A stretch of DNA of 64,000 nucleotides from an uncultured Clostridium sp. (GCA_900548455.1 URKQ01000005.1:1-64000), one strand, 5' to 3'; shown: positions 7,765-16,834, counted from the stretch's first letter. The notes: generated by a model not told the origin, from the letters alone. A program made the numbers and translations.

Positions 7765-8544
7765 CTATTCTAAATTTTTCTCGTAAATAATTCTAAGACC
7801 TTCTAATGTTAAAAACGGTTCAACTTTGTCTATTGTTGTAGAGCCTTCTGCTATTAAATTTGCCAGCCCCCCTGTAGCAACTACTACTGGTTCTTCTTCT
7901 CCCATCTGAATCATTTCTTCTTTCATTTTATTCACTATATAATCAACTTGACCTATATACCCATAAACTATTCCTGCTTGCATGCTAGAAACAGTATTTT
8001 TGCAAATAACAGTTTTTGGTTTTATTAATTCAACCCTTGGAAGCTTTGCTGCTCTCTGAAATAAAGCTTCTGATGAAATTTTAATTCCTGGGCAAATAGT
8101 GCCTCCATAATAATCTCCCTTAGAACCCACAGCACAAAATGTTGTAGCAGTTCCAAAGTCAATAATTACTAGCGGCTTTTTATACATCTCATAAGCTGCA
8201 ACTGCGTTTACAATTCTATCTGCACCAACTTCTTTAGGATTATCGTATTTAATGTTAATTCCAGTCTTAACTCCTGGGCCAACAATTATAGGCTTCTTAT
8301 TAAAAAACTTTCTTATCATATGCTCTAAAGAATACATGATGTTAGGAACTACAGATGATATTATTACACCAGAAATGTCACTTTCACACAATTTATTAAA
8401 ACTAAACAACTGCGCAACTTCTATCATATACTCATCTGAAGTCTTTCCACTGTCTGTAGATAATCTCCATTCCACTATTAATTCTTTATCTTTATATATT
8501 CCTAGGACTATGTTGGTATTCCCAACGTCTAAAACAAATATCAT
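7765..8544 (-). CDS. coaX: Type III pantothenate kinase
   Basis: First step of coenzyme A synthesis, phosphorylating pantothenate. Its 259 residues belong to the ASKHA fold: an N-terminal phosphate loop (FVLDVGNTNIVLGIY), GPGVKTGINI, DRIVNA, and DFGTATTFCAV for the second nucleotide-binding motif. A second Gly-rich motif (VVVATGGLA) is near the C-terminus. The start has AGAGGTGA upstream. It is first in a coaX-dusB operon and has a hairpin in its own leader (8567-8595). Confidence 0.95.
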   Translation of the reverse strand: MIFVLDVGNTNIVLGIYKDKELIVEWRLSTDSGKTSDEYMIEVAQLFSFNKLCESDISGVIISSVVPNIMYSLEHMIRKFFNKKPIIVGPGVKTGINIKYDNPKEVGADRIVNAVAAYEMYKKPLVIIDFGTATTFCAVGSKGDYYGGTICPGIKISSEALFQRAAKLPRVELIKPKTVICKNTVSSMQAGIVYGYIGQVDYIVNKMKEEMIQMGEEEPVVVATGGLANLIAEGSTTIDKVEPFLTLEGLRIIYEKNLE

Positions 8545-8566
8545 TTTATGTCACCTCTATACAATT

Positions 8567-8595
8567 AAAAGCAGCCCTTAAGCTGCTTTAAAAAT
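8567..8595 (-). terminator. Hairpin with short U-run in the coaX leader
   Basis: Minus-strand AAAGCAGC-TTAAGG-GCTGCTTT followed by TTAATTG. It could end transcripts of the two small genes upstream, or act as an attenuator, because the best coaX promoter (8606-8611) lies before it. Confidence 0.55.
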
Positions 8596-8605
8596 GTTCT
8601 TCATT

Positions 8606-8614
8606 ATTATAACA
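8606..8614 (-). promoter_or_regulatory. Extended -10 promoter candidate for coaX
   Basis: Minus-strand TGTTATAAT, a perfect -10 hexamer (8606-8611) with the TGn extension, about 62 bases before the coaX start. No good -35 is visible, as is common for extended -10 promoters. Confidence 0.5.
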
Positions 8615-8806
8615 CATTTTAACAATTTAACTATATTAACTTGAAATATTTTTATATAAATTAATATAATTATTATAGTCCTAACAAGTAATATATATGC
8701 CATTATTATCTTATCAATTTGCATAAAAGATATAGTCTGCTTATTATGAATTTATATTCATTTCTTAATTGCTTTTATTTACTGATTTTATTCTATACAA
8801 TATCAC

Positions 8807-8977
8807 CTATGATAAATTTTCATTAATTATGTCGACTTCATCTTTAAAGATTTCATATAACTCTTGTTTCACCGTACCTTCAACTGTGCTATTTAGAACA
8901 TTTAAATATTCCTTTTTTAACTTATTCTCCTTACCTACTATGTATCTCTGTCTTATGTTACTATCTGATTGAACCAT
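8807..8977 (-). CDS. Small hypothetical protein (56 aa)
   Basis: A 56-residue frame (MVQSDSNIRQ ... DIINENLS) with an excellent ribosome binding site, GGGAGGTAATAATC-ATG. It is highly charged and predicted helical, with no membrane segment. It starts five bases after the stop of the equally small gene at 8983-9156, so the two form a bicistron. I do not recognise the family. The ribosome binding site, spacing and codon use support a real gene. Confidence 0.75.
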   Translation of the reverse strand: MVQSDSNIRQRYIVGKENKLKKEYLNVLNSTVEGTVKQELYEIFKDEVDIINENLS

Positions 8978-8982
8978 GATTA

Positions 8983-9156
8983 TTACCTCCCAACTATATT
9001 TTTCAAGGCTTGAATATGATTATTATGTCTTGATATTTTTTGCTGAACCCCATTGTTGAAATTTCCTTTCGGATTATCTTTTAAATAATGTTCATAACTT
9101 TTTACAATATCACTTTCCTCTTGGATTAAAGAATTTATTAGGTTTATTTCCTTCAT
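8983..9156 (-). CDS. Small hypothetical protein (57 aa)
   Basis: A 57-residue protein (MKEINLINSL ... ALKNIVGR). The frame extends further upstream, but AAGGAGGAGATTATT sits just before the ATG at 9156, fixing the start there. It appears to be two helices separated by a loop rich in Asn, Gly and Pro (LKDNPKGNFNNG). The first helix has EE and the last has HNNH. Some short spore-coat and ferritin-like proteins have this helical style, but no specific family is recognised. First gene of a two-gene unit with the 56-aa gene. Confidence 0.75.
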   Translation of the reverse strand: MKEINLINSLIQEESDIVKSYEHYLKDNPKGNFNNGVQQKISRHNNHIQALKNIVGR

Positions 9157-9191
9157 AATAATCTCCTCCTTTTTTTCTATTATTATCATTT

Positions 9192-9233
9192 AAAAAAGGG
9201 TATATACCTTTATTTTAAAAAGTACATACCCTT
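9192..9233 (-). terminator. Terminator of the decarboxylase operon
   Basis: Minus-strand AAGGGTATGTAC ... GTATATACCCTT followed by TTTTTTAAATG, 17 bases after the beta-subunit stop. Confidence 0.85.
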
Positions 9234-9249
9234 ATCATATATTTATTTA

Positions 9250-10407
9250 TTAAGCACCAAATAATGTTAATAGAACTCCTGCTGCAACAGCACTTCCTAT
9301 AACTCCAGAAACGTTAGCTCCCATAGCATTCATTAATAAGAAGTTTGATGGGTCCTCTTTTTGTCCAACTGTTTGAGATACTCTCGCAGCCATAGGCACA
9401 GCTGAAACCCCAGCGGAACCTATTAACGGATTTATCTTTCCTTTTGTTAAAGCACACATTATTTTTCCTACTATAACACCACCTGCTGTGGCAATAGCAA
9501 ACGAAATAACTCCTATAACTACTATTCCTAATGTTTTAACATTCATAAATGCTTCTGCAGTCGCAGTAGCTCCTACAGAAAGTCCTAAGAATATAGTAAC
9601 TATATTTACAAGTGCATTTTGCGCTGTATCAGAAAGTCTACCTACTACTCCAGATTCCTTAAATAAGTTTCCTAACATTAACATTCCTATTAAAGGAAGT
9701 AATGCAGGTAAAAACATAGTAACTACTATAGTAACTATTATAGGAAAAATAATTTTTTCAATTTTCTTAACTTGTCTTAATTGTCCCATTTTAATTCTAC
9801 GTTCTTTTTTAGTTGTAAGCAACTTCATAATTGGCGGCTGTATAAGTGGAACAAGCGCCATATACGAATATGCTGCAACTGCTATCGGTCCCAGCAAATG
9901 ACCTGCTAATTGATTTGTCAAGAATATAGCTGTAGGTCCATCAGCTCCTCCAATAATTCCTATTGATGCAGCTTCTTGTGGTGTAAAACCAAAGAGTATA
10001 GCCATTCCAAACGCAAAGAATATACCAAATTGAGCTCCAGCTCCCATAAGTACGCTTGATGGATTTGCAAGAAGTGGTCCAAAATCTGTCATTGCACCTA
10101 CTCCAAGGAATATTAGTGGTGGGAATATTTCCCACTTAACGCCTCTTGAAAGATAATATAATAATCCTCCACTTTTTACAACTTGACCAGCTTCTGACAA
10201 CACTGGAGGGTCCATAATTCCTCCTAATGGTATATTTACAAGTAGCATACCAAATGCAATTGGTAATAAAAGAAGTGGTTCGAATTTTTTACCTATTGCT
10301 AACCATATAAATAATAAAGCTACTCCTATCATCACTGCCTGCTGCCAAGTTAATGCTGCGAAACCTGAAGCCGCAAACAGATCCTTTATAACCTCAAAAA
10401 TATTCAT
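9250..10407 (-). CDS. Na+-translocating decarboxylase, beta (membrane) subunit
   Basis: Membrane subunit that decarboxylates carboxybiotin and pumps Na+ out. Its 385 residues match the OadB/GcdB/MmdB length. It has about nine to eleven hydrophobic segments and the conserved loop SIGIIGGADGPTAIF, whose aspartate is essential for Na+ transport in characterised members. A conserved segment LIQPPIMKLLTTKKER and a C-terminal GANVSGVIGSAVAAG motif are also present. AGGAGGAAATTTTA precedes the ATG. Last gene of the operon carboxyltransferase - gamma - biotin carrier - beta. The substrate (methylmalonyl-, glutaconyl-, malonyl-CoA or oxaloacetate) cannot be read from this subunit. Confidence 0.94.
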   Translation of the reverse strand: MNIFEVIKDLFAASGFAALTWQQAVMIGVALLFIWLAIGKKFEPLLLLPIAFGMLLVNIPLGGIMDPPVLSEAGQVVKSGGLLYYLSRGVKWEIFPPLIFLGVGAMTDFGPLLANPSSVLMGAGAQFGIFFAFGMAILFGFTPQEAASIGIIGGADGPTAIFLTNQLAGHLLGPIAVAAYSYMALVPLIQPPIMKLLTTKKERRIKMGQLRQVKKIEKIIFPIIVTIVVTMFLPALLPLIGMLMLGNLFKESGVVGRLSDTAQNALVNIVTIFLGLSVGATATAEAFMNVKTLGIVVIGVISFAIATAGGVIVGKIMCALTKGKINPLIGSAGVSAVPMAARVSQTVGQKEDPSNFLLMNAMGANVSGVIGSAVAAGVLLTLFGA

Positions 10408-10425
10408 TAAAATTTCCTCCTATGA

Positions 10426-10836
10426 TTATCCAATAACAGCTAAAACATCTCCTGTGTTAACTGTTGCTCCTTGAGCAACTGTAACATCAACGATTGTTCC
10501 ATCAACTGAAGCCATTATCTCATTTTCCATTTTCATTGCCTCTAAAACAACTATAACATCACCCTTTTTAACTGTTGCTCCCTTAGATACAGCAACCTTA
10601 ACTATATTTCCTGGCATTGGCGCAGTAACTTTCTCGCCTGCTGCATTTGAAACCGCTGGTGCTGCTGGCGCTGCTACTGGAGCCGCAGCAGGTGCAGGTG
10701 TTGAAACTGCTGGTGCTGCCACAGGTGCGGCTGGTGTTGCTACCGGAGCTGCCACTGGTGCAGTAAACTCTCCTTTTACTTCATCTACTTCTACTTGATA
10801 TAAATTTCCATTAACTGTTACATTATATTTTTTCAT
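10426..10836 (-). CDS. Biotin carrier protein of the Na+-translocating decarboxylase
   Basis: Carries the carboxyl group on biotin between the cytoplasmic carboxyltransferase and the membrane beta subunit. Its 136 residues start with a short folded segment (MKKYNVTVNG...). A flexible Ala/Pro/Val-rich linker of about 40 residues follows (about 30-68). The C-terminal biotinyl domain has the motif EAMKMEN, whose central lysine is biotinylated. AGGAGGG lies upstream. The Ala-Pro linker is typical of the MmdC/GcdC-type carriers of these pumps. Confidence 0.95.
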   Translation of the reverse strand: MKKYNVTVNGNLYQVEVDEVKGEFTAPVAAPVATPAAPVAAPAVSTPAPAAAPVAAPAAPAVSNAAGEKVTAPMPGNIVKVAVSKGATVKKGDVIVVLEAMKMENEIMASVDGTIVDVTVAQGATVNTGDVLAVIG

Positions 10837-10862
10837 GTAATTACCCTCCTAATTATAAGCTT

Positions 10863-11237
10863 CTACTTATTTATTGAAGCATTTCTCCAATTTGAATTAT
10901 TATTGCTTACTCTCTTTATGCTTCTAATATTTAATTCTCCAGCTGACTTTCCAGTATGAGCTGCTAACGCCGCCATTATAGCTGCAACCAATTCGCAATC
11001 ACTATTTAAATCCACAACTTGTGCTGATTTTGCAACTTCAGTCAATACTGAATCTCTATTTATTTCTGGTTTATTAGCATTTCTTTTTTTTTTGTCTGTA
11101 GCTCCATTTATTAAAAAACTTTGAAGTTTTATTATAAGTAATAGAGCAACAAGCATACCAAACACAATAGTCATAGCTGTTCCTGCTACACCTAATGAAA
11201 ATGTTAATTTTTCAATTATTGTACTTCCAACTTCCAT
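10863..11237 (-). CDS. Na+-translocating decarboxylase, gamma subunit (OadG family)
   Basis: Small assembly subunit that anchors the carboxyltransferase to the beta subunit. Its 124 residues have one transmembrane helix (about 14-37, TFSLGVAGTAMTIVFGMLVA). A charged segment follows, then a C-terminal part with ELVAAIMAALAAHTGK and a terminal RSIKRVSNNNSNW. OadG-family members often end in an extended cytoplasmic tail like this. AGGAGG is present upstream. It lies 11 bases after the carboxyltransferase stop and 26 before the carrier. Confidence 0.88.
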   Translation of the reverse strand: MEVGSTIIEKLTFSLGVAGTAMTIVFGMLVALLLIIKLQSFLINGATDKKKRNANKPEINRDSVLTEVAKSAQVVDLNSDCELVAAIMAALAAHTGKSAGELNIRSIKRVSNNNSNWRNASINK

Positions 11238-11248
11238 ATCTTTACCTC

Positions 11249-12733
11249 CTAAATTAATGTAGTACCATGTGATTTAGGATATTTTACTTCTCTTTTGCTT
11301 TGTAACATATCTAGCATAGCAAATATTCTTTGCTTGCTCTCACTTGGCCTTATAATATCATCAATCATTCCACTGTTTGCTGCAACATATGGACTTGTTA
11401 CTTCATCATAATACTTGTCGAACACTTCTTTTTCAGCCTTTCTAGGATCTTCGGCCTTGAAAATTTCTTCATTATGTAATCTTGCTATATAGTCCTTAGG
11501 ATTAGTTAAGCAAACTCTTGCACTTGGCCACGCCATACATACATCAAAAGCAGTCTCTTTAGACGCTAATAATTCGTATCCTAAACCATAAGCTTCTCCA
11601 ATAATCAATGATACTTTTGGAACACTGGCATTTATTAGCGAATACATTGCTTTACTTATATTTTTTGCAAGTCCGTTATTTTCTTCTTCTAAAGACACTT
11701 TTGCACCTTTAGTATCTACCAAAGATACAATAGAAATGTTAAAGCTATCACAGAATTTTATAAATCCTGCTATTTTATTAGCTCCTTCATTATCAATAAC
11801 TTTATTATCTGAATTTAATATAATACCTACTGTTAAACCATTAATCTTTCCTAGAATAGTTCTAAAATTTGAAGCATATCCTTCAAAAATCTCAACTCCA
11901 CTATTTAGGTCAATTATACTGTTTACTATTTCATCAAGAGATATTTGCTCTTTATCTACCATTTCATTTAATTGTTCTTTAGTTTCATTTAAACAACTAT
12001 CTTCTTCTGAAACTATTGATACCTCTAAATTATTAGATGGCAAATAGTCAATTAACTTTCTCACTAGTTCAAAAGCCTTATCTTCTGATTCCACATTTAT
12101 GTGGGAATTACCATTTTTATTAGTGCTTTTACCATTGCTGATCATTGATTCATCTACATATTTTCTTTCTTTTTCAATTAAATTTCCTAAAGAAGATACG
12201 CTTAAATCACTTAAATTATCTACTGCAACTACAATATCACTCATAGTTGTTAACAATGATGTTAGGCCATTACTTGGTCCACACACTACTGAAATTCTAG
12301 GAACTACTCCGCTTAATTTACCGAAGCCATTTAATACCATCCCATAGGATGCTAATAGTTCCACGCCTTCATTAAGTTTTCCACCGATAGAATCAATTAC
12401 TTGAACTACAGGAGCACCTATTTTTGCAGCACTTTCTAAAAGATTAACTATTTTTTTACCCATAGTTTTCGTAAAACTTCCACCTTCTACAGTGTAATCA
12501 TGACTATAAATAAACACTAATCTTCCGTTAACAGTTCCGTGCCCTGTAATTACGCCGGCACCATCTTTTGATATAAGTCCACCTACCTCTATAAAGCTCC
12601 CTTCATCTAATAATGCAAGAACTCTTTCTCTAGCAGTAAGTTTGTTCAAGTTATGTTGCATATCTATTTTTTCTTGTCCACCACCAAGATGTGCTGTATC
12701 CTTAAGCGATTCAAACACTTCAAGTTTATTCAT
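11249..12733 (-). CDS. Carboxyltransferase subunit of the Na+ decarboxylase (diverged MmdA-like)
   Basis: Transfers the carboxyl group from an acyl-CoA to biotin on the carrier. At 494 residues it has the two crotonase-like halves of the acyl-CoA carboxyltransferase family. The N-terminus is clearly family-like (HLGGGQEKI, LTARERVLALLDEGSF, GVITGHGTVNGRLVF). It is unusual where catalytic loops lie. DSGGARIQEG of typical members reads DSIGGKLNEG. The Gly-Gly-Ala segment after GP reads GPSNGLTSLL. In the second half the usual GFLPG loop reads TKGAKVSLEE. The two halves are joined by a charged linker (about 180-235). Operon position makes the role probable; the changes raise doubt about substrate. 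Confidence 0.85.
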   Translation of the reverse strand: MNKLEVFESLKDTAHLGGGQEKIDMQHNLNKLTARERVLALLDEGSFIEVGGLISKDGAGVITGHGTVNGRLVFIYSHDYTVEGGSFTKTMGKKIVNLLESAAKIGAPVVQVIDSIGGKLNEGVELLASYGMVLNGFGKLSGVVPRISVVCGPSNGLTSLLTTMSDIVVAVDNLSDLSVSSLGNLIEKERKYVDESMISNGKSTNKNGNSHINVESEDKAFELVRKLIDYLPSNNLEVSIVSEEDSCLNETKEQLNEMVDKEQISLDEIVNSIIDLNSGVEIFEGYASNFRTILGKINGLTVGIILNSDNKVIDNEGANKIAGFIKFCDSFNISIVSLVDTKGAKVSLEEENNGLAKNISKAMYSLINASVPKVSLIIGEAYGLGYELLASKETAFDVCMAWPSARVCLTNPKDYIARLHNEEIFKAEDPRKAEKEVFDKYYDEVTSPYVAANSGMIDDIIRPSESKQRIFAMLDMLQSKREVKYPKSHGTTLI

Positions 12734-12900
12734 TTTAAAGCCTCCTGACCTATTAACTTTTACCAGTTATAATAATAACATATTTATTCTATTATGTATA
12801 CCTTTTTGCAAGTTTTAATTCATTTTTCTGTGAATTCCTTCACATAAATTAAATACTATAAATTATAGTATTCTTTATTTGAAAAATTTAATTCCCGAAA

Positions 12901-12937
12901 AAATAAAAAGGTGATGTTTATTCAAAAACATCACCCA
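12901..12937 (-). terminator. Intrinsic terminator of fhs
   Basis: Minus-strand GGTGATGTTT-TTGAAT-AAACATCACC followed by TTTTTATTTTTTC, 18 bases after the fhs stop. The decarboxylase operon must therefore start from its own promoter between 12740 and 12900. Confidence 0.9.
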
Positions 12938-12954
12938 AAGTACATATGTTACAC

Positions 12955-14622
12955 TTAAAACAATCCTTCTATAGTACCATCTTCATGAATATCGATTTTA
13001 TTAGCTGCTGGAATCTTAGGTAATCCCGGCATAGTCATTATAGTTCCAGTTAAAACTACAATAAATCCTGCACCATTAGAAACTTTAACCTCTTTAACTG
13101 TTATATTGAAATTAGATGGTCTTCCTAAAAGAGATGGATTATCAGATAATGAATTTTGAGTTTTTGCAACACATATAGGAAGTTTATCTAACCCTAATTT
13201 TTCAATTTCTGAAATCTGCTTCTTAGCTGGTCCAGTGAAATCAACTCCATCTGCCCCATAAATTTCTTTTGCGATTTTTTCTACCTTTTCTTGAATTGAT
13301 AAATTAACATCATATAATACTTTAAAATCACTTGAGTTATTCTCAATTGTAGATACGACTTTCTCTGCTAAATCTATTCCTCCCTTTGCTCCTTTTTCCC
13401 ATACTTCAGTTAAGGATACATGAACATTCTTAGACTTACAGAACTCTTTAATAAATTCAACTTCTTCATTACTGTCCGCAACAAACTTATTAATTGCTAC
13501 TACTACCGGCACATTATATTTTTGAACATTTTCAATTTGTTTTTCTAAATTAACAATACCTTTAGAAAGAGCTTCTACATTTGGAGTATTTAAATCTTCT
13601 TTTTTAACTCCACCATGATGTTTAAGCGCACGTATTGTGGCAACAATAACTACACAAGAAGGTTCTAAATTCCCATATCTACACTTAATATCAAAAAACT
13701 TTTCTGCTCCTAAGTCCGCACCAAATCCTGCTTCTGTTATTGCATAGTCACCCAATTTCATAGCCATTTTAGTAGCTAATATACTGTTACATCCGTGTGC
13801 TATATTAGCAAATGGTCCTCCATGTATTATTGCAGGAGTATTATCTAGTGTTTGAACTAGATTTGGTTTTATTGCATCCTTCATAAGCATAGCCATCGCC
13901 CCTGCAACCTTTAAATCTTTACAATATACAGGATTTCCATCTAAATCATAAGCTACGAGAATCTTCCCAAATCTTTCTTTTAAATCCATCAAATTATTTG
14001 ACAGACACAATATGGCCATAATTTCAGATGCAACAGTTATTGTAAATCCATCTTCTCTTAAAAACCCATTAGCTTTTCCGCCCATTCCAACAACAATATT
14101 TCTAAGTGCTCTATCATTCATATCTAGAACTCTTTTAAATATAATTCTTCTAGAATCAATTCTAAGATCATTTCCTTGATGAATATGATTATCTATAGCA
14201 GCAGACAACAAGTTATTTGTTGCAGTTATAGCATGCATATCTCCAGTAAAATGTAAATTTATATCTTCCATAGGAACTACTTGTGCATATCCTCCACCAG
14301 CTGCTCCACCTTTAACACCAAAAACAGGCCCTAATGAAGGTTCTCTTAATGCTATTACAGCATTTTTCCCTAATTCACAAAGCGCTTGTCCTAACCCTAT
14401 GGTTACTGTAGATTTACCCTCTCCTGCAGGAGTTGGGTTTATAGCGGTAACTAATATAAGTTTTCCATTTTCTTTTTTCCCCTTATTAAGTACTTCTAAA
14501 GATATTTTAGCCTTATACTTTCCATATAGCTCTAAATCTTCTTCAGTTAGTCCTACCTTTTTAGCCACCTCTGTTATAGGTAACATTTTTGCACCTTGTG
14601 CTATTTCAATATCACTTTTCAT
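12955..14622 (-). CDS. fhs: Formate--tetrahydrofolate ligase
   Basis: ATP-dependent formation of 10-formyl-tetrahydrofolate from formate; one-carbon supply for purines and a Wood-Ljungdahl methyl-branch enzyme in acetogens. Its 555 residues are the family length. It has the nucleotide-binding loop TPAGEGKSTVTIGLGQ, REPSLGPVFGVKGGAAGGG, FTGDMHAITATNNL and, at the end, MTMPGLPKIPAANKID. The frame reaches 14640, but AAGGAGGATAAAA precedes the ATG at 14622, giving MKSDIEIAQG. It is monocistronic with its own terminator. No other Wood-Ljungdahl genes are in the window, so a role beyond purine and folate metabolism is not implied. Confidence 0.97.
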   Translation of the reverse strand: MKSDIEIAQGAKMLPITEVAKKVGLTEEDLELYGKYKAKISLEVLNKGKKENGKLILVTAINPTPAGEGKSTVTIGLGQALCELGKNAVIALREPSLGPVFGVKGGAAGGGYAQVVPMEDINLHFTGDMHAITATNNLLSAAIDNHIHQGNDLRIDSRRIIFKRVLDMNDRALRNIVVGMGGKANGFLREDGFTITVASEIMAILCLSNNLMDLKERFGKILVAYDLDGNPVYCKDLKVAGAMAMLMKDAIKPNLVQTLDNTPAIIHGGPFANIAHGCNSILATKMAMKLGDYAITEAGFGADLGAEKFFDIKCRYGNLEPSCVVIVATIRALKHHGGVKKEDLNTPNVEALSKGIVNLEKQIENVQKYNVPVVVAINKFVADSNEEVEFIKEFCKSKNVHVSLTEVWEKGAKGGIDLAEKVVSTIENNSSDFKVLYDVNLSIQEKVEKIAKEIYGADGVDFTGPAKKQISEIEKLGLDKLPICVAKTQNSLSDNPSLLGRPSNFNITVKEVKVSNGAGFIVVLTGTIMTMPGLPKIPAANKIDIHEDGTIEGLF

Positions 14623-14840
14623 TTTTATCCTCCTTTTCATTAAACCAGGTAAATTTTTAAATTTTCTATACTATCAGATTATTTTAAAAAAATTATCACA
14701 TCTATTTTTATTGTATAACACTTAATTAATTTGTGACATTTTTTATTCACTATCATATCTTTTTTCATTATAACATACTTAATTTTATAAAAAAATCCCT
14801 AAAATAAATTCATTTGTGCAACCTATTTATCTATATATTT

Positions 14841-14880
14841 AAAAAAAGAACACAGAATTAAATATATCTGTGTTCTTTTC
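14841..14880 (-). terminator. Intrinsic terminator of ftsH
   Basis: Minus-strand AAAGAACACAGA ... TCTGTGTTCTTT followed by TTTTAAAT, a 12-pair stem a few bases after the ftsH stop. Confidence 0.9.
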
Positions 14881-14884
14881 ATTA

Positions 14885-16834
14885 TTATTTTTCATCTATG
14901 TGATTAATAGTTTCTAATTCTACTTCATCATCATTAACATCTGATTTATTTTCAATCATATCTGCAGATATCTCTTCTTCATTCTTAATTTCTAACAATC
15001 TCTTTTCTGCATAATATTCTTCTAATGTCTTACCTTCCATTATTGCATTAAACTCTTCAGCAACAAGTTTTTCTCTTTCAATCAACGCACCTGCTACATC
15101 ATGAAGTTTATCAATATTTTCTTTTAAAATGGTCTCAGTTCGTTGATAAGCCTCGTCAATTAAAGATTTAATCTCTTTGTCAATATTAGAAGCAACTTCT
15201 TCAGAAAAGTCTCTTGTTCTTCCAAAGTCTCTTCCCATAAATACTTCTCCATCTTCCTTACCAAAAGAAATAGGTCCTAAAGCATCAGACATTCCATATT
15301 CCATAACCATCTTTTTAGCTATAGCTGTAGTTCTATCTATATCATTTTTAGCTCCAGTACTTATATCTCCCAATATAAGTGCTTCAGCAACTCTTCCACC
15401 TAACAGACCAACCATATCATCCCTTAATTTAGACTTAGATGTATATGCAGTATCTTCTGTAGGCAAGTGAAGTGTATATCCTCCTGCCATTCCTCTAGGT
15501 ATAATACTTATCTCATGAACAGGATATGAATTTGGAAGATACTTAGATACTACTGCGTGACCAGCTTCATGGTATGCAGTTAATTTTTTATCTTTGTCAC
15601 TAATAATTCTAGACTTTTTCTCTGGACCTGCCATTACTCTAGTAATTGCTTCTTCAAGTTCCACCATAGTAATAACTTTTCTCTTAGATCTTACAGTTAA
15701 TAAAGCTGCTTCATTCATTAAATTCTCTAAATCAGCACCTGTAAATCCAGGTGTTCTCTTAGCTAAAATACCTAATTCAACATCTTCATTTAAAGGTTTA
15801 TTCTTTGAGTGTACCTTTAAAATCTCTTCTCTTCCCTTTACATCCGGGGCACCAACTACTATTTGTCTATCAAATCTCCCCGGTCTTAACAAGGCATGAT
15901 CTAATATATCAGGTCTGTTAGTAGCCGCAATCATGATAATTCCTTCGTTAACTCCAAATCCATCCATTTCTACCAACAGTTGATTTAAGGTTTGTTCTCT
16001 TTCATCATGGCCGCCACCCATTCCTGCTCCTCTTTGTCTTCCTACAGCATCAATTTCATCTATAAAAATTATACAAGGCGCATTCTTTTTAGCTTGCTCA
16101 AATAAATCTCTAACTCTTGAAGCTCCTACTCCAACAAACATTTCAACAAAATCAGAACCAGAAATACTGAAGAAAGGTACACCTGCTTCACCTGCTACAG
16201 CTTTTGCTAAAAGAGTTTTTCCTGTTCCTGGAGGTCCAACTAATAAAACACCTTTTGGAATTCTAGCTCCAACTTCCATATATCTCTTAGGATTTTTTAA
16301 AAAATCAACAATTTCCTCTAACTCTTGCTTCTCTTCTTCAGCTCCAGCAACATTTTTAAAGGTAATTTTCTTATCTCCTTCTAATGGCACTGCCATTTTG
16401 GCCCTGCTCTTCCCAAAGTTCATAACGCCACGGCCATTTCCGCCACCACTAGATTGATTCATAAATATAACTAAAAACAGTACAGATACTCCTACCAATA
16501 CTAATGTTGGTAATAAACTCATCCATAAAGGAGTTTTAACTGGTTTAGCGTATTTTATATTCATATTTTCATTTGGATATTTATCTTTTATTTGTAAAAA
16601 TACATCTTTTAAAATACCTGTAGTAAATTCGGTTCCATCAGCTAATTTACCACTTATTGCAGTTGCATCAGCTGATACCTCTATATCTGTAACTTCATTT
16701 TTTGCCATATATGTTTCAAATTGTGTTGCACTTATTTCTTTTAATGTCGATGAACCATCTAATAGTGAAAATGCTGAGATTACAACTAATATCAACACTA
16801 AAAACCAAATGGTTGCACTTGAAAATTTCTTCAT
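14885..16834 (-). CDS. ftsH: ATP-dependent zinc metalloprotease FtsH
   Basis: Membrane-anchored AAA+ protease that degrades damaged and regulatory proteins. Its 649 residues have two transmembrane helices (about 8-26 and 104-125) flanking an extracytoplasmic loop. The AAA domain has Walker A GPPGTGKT (200-207), Walker B IIFIDEIDA, and the second region of homology with LLRPGRFDRQ. The zinc site is HEAGH (422-426). The C-terminal 45 residues are acidic. SD GAGGGGGG is upstream. It follows hpt and tilS in the order tilS-hpt-ftsH conserved across Firmicutes; a 160-base gap before it probably holds its own promoter. Confidence 0.97.
   Translation of the reverse strand: MKKFSSATIWFLVLILVVISAFSLLDGSSTLKEISATQFETYMAKNEVTDIEVSADATAISGKLADGTEFTTGILKDVFLQIKDKYPNENMNIKYAKPVKTPLWMSLLPTLVLVGVSVLFLVIFMNQSSGGGNGRGVMNFGKSRAKMAVPLEGDKKITFKNVAGAEEEKQELEEIVDFLKNPKRYMEVGARIPKGVLLVGPPGTGKTLLAKAVAGEAGVPFFSISGSDFVEMFVGVGASRVRDLFEQAKKNAPCIIFIDEIDAVGRQRGAGMGGGHDEREQTLNQLLVEMDGFGVNEGIIMIAATNRPDILDHALLRPGRFDRQIVVGAPDVKGREEILKVHSKNKPLNEDVELGILAKRTPGFTGADLENLMNEAALLTVRSKRKVITMVELEEAITRVMAGPEKKSRIISDKDKKLTAYHEAGHAVVSKYLPNSYPVHEISIIPRGMAGGYTLHLPTEDTAYTSKSKLRDDMVGLLGGRVAEALILGDISTGAKNDIDRTTAIAKKMVMEYGMSDALGPISFGKEDGEVFMGRDFGRTRDFSEEVASNIDKEIKSLIDEAYQRTETILKENIDKLHDVAGALIEREKLVAEEFNAIMEGKTLEEYYAEKRLLEIKNEEEISADMIENKSDVNDDEVELETINHIDEK

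Noticed and set aside
9488..9901. Plus-strand 137-codon frame inside the decarboxylase beta subunit
   Set aside because: Antisense shadow of a membrane protein gene; no ribosome binding site, and codon bias supports the minus-strand gene.
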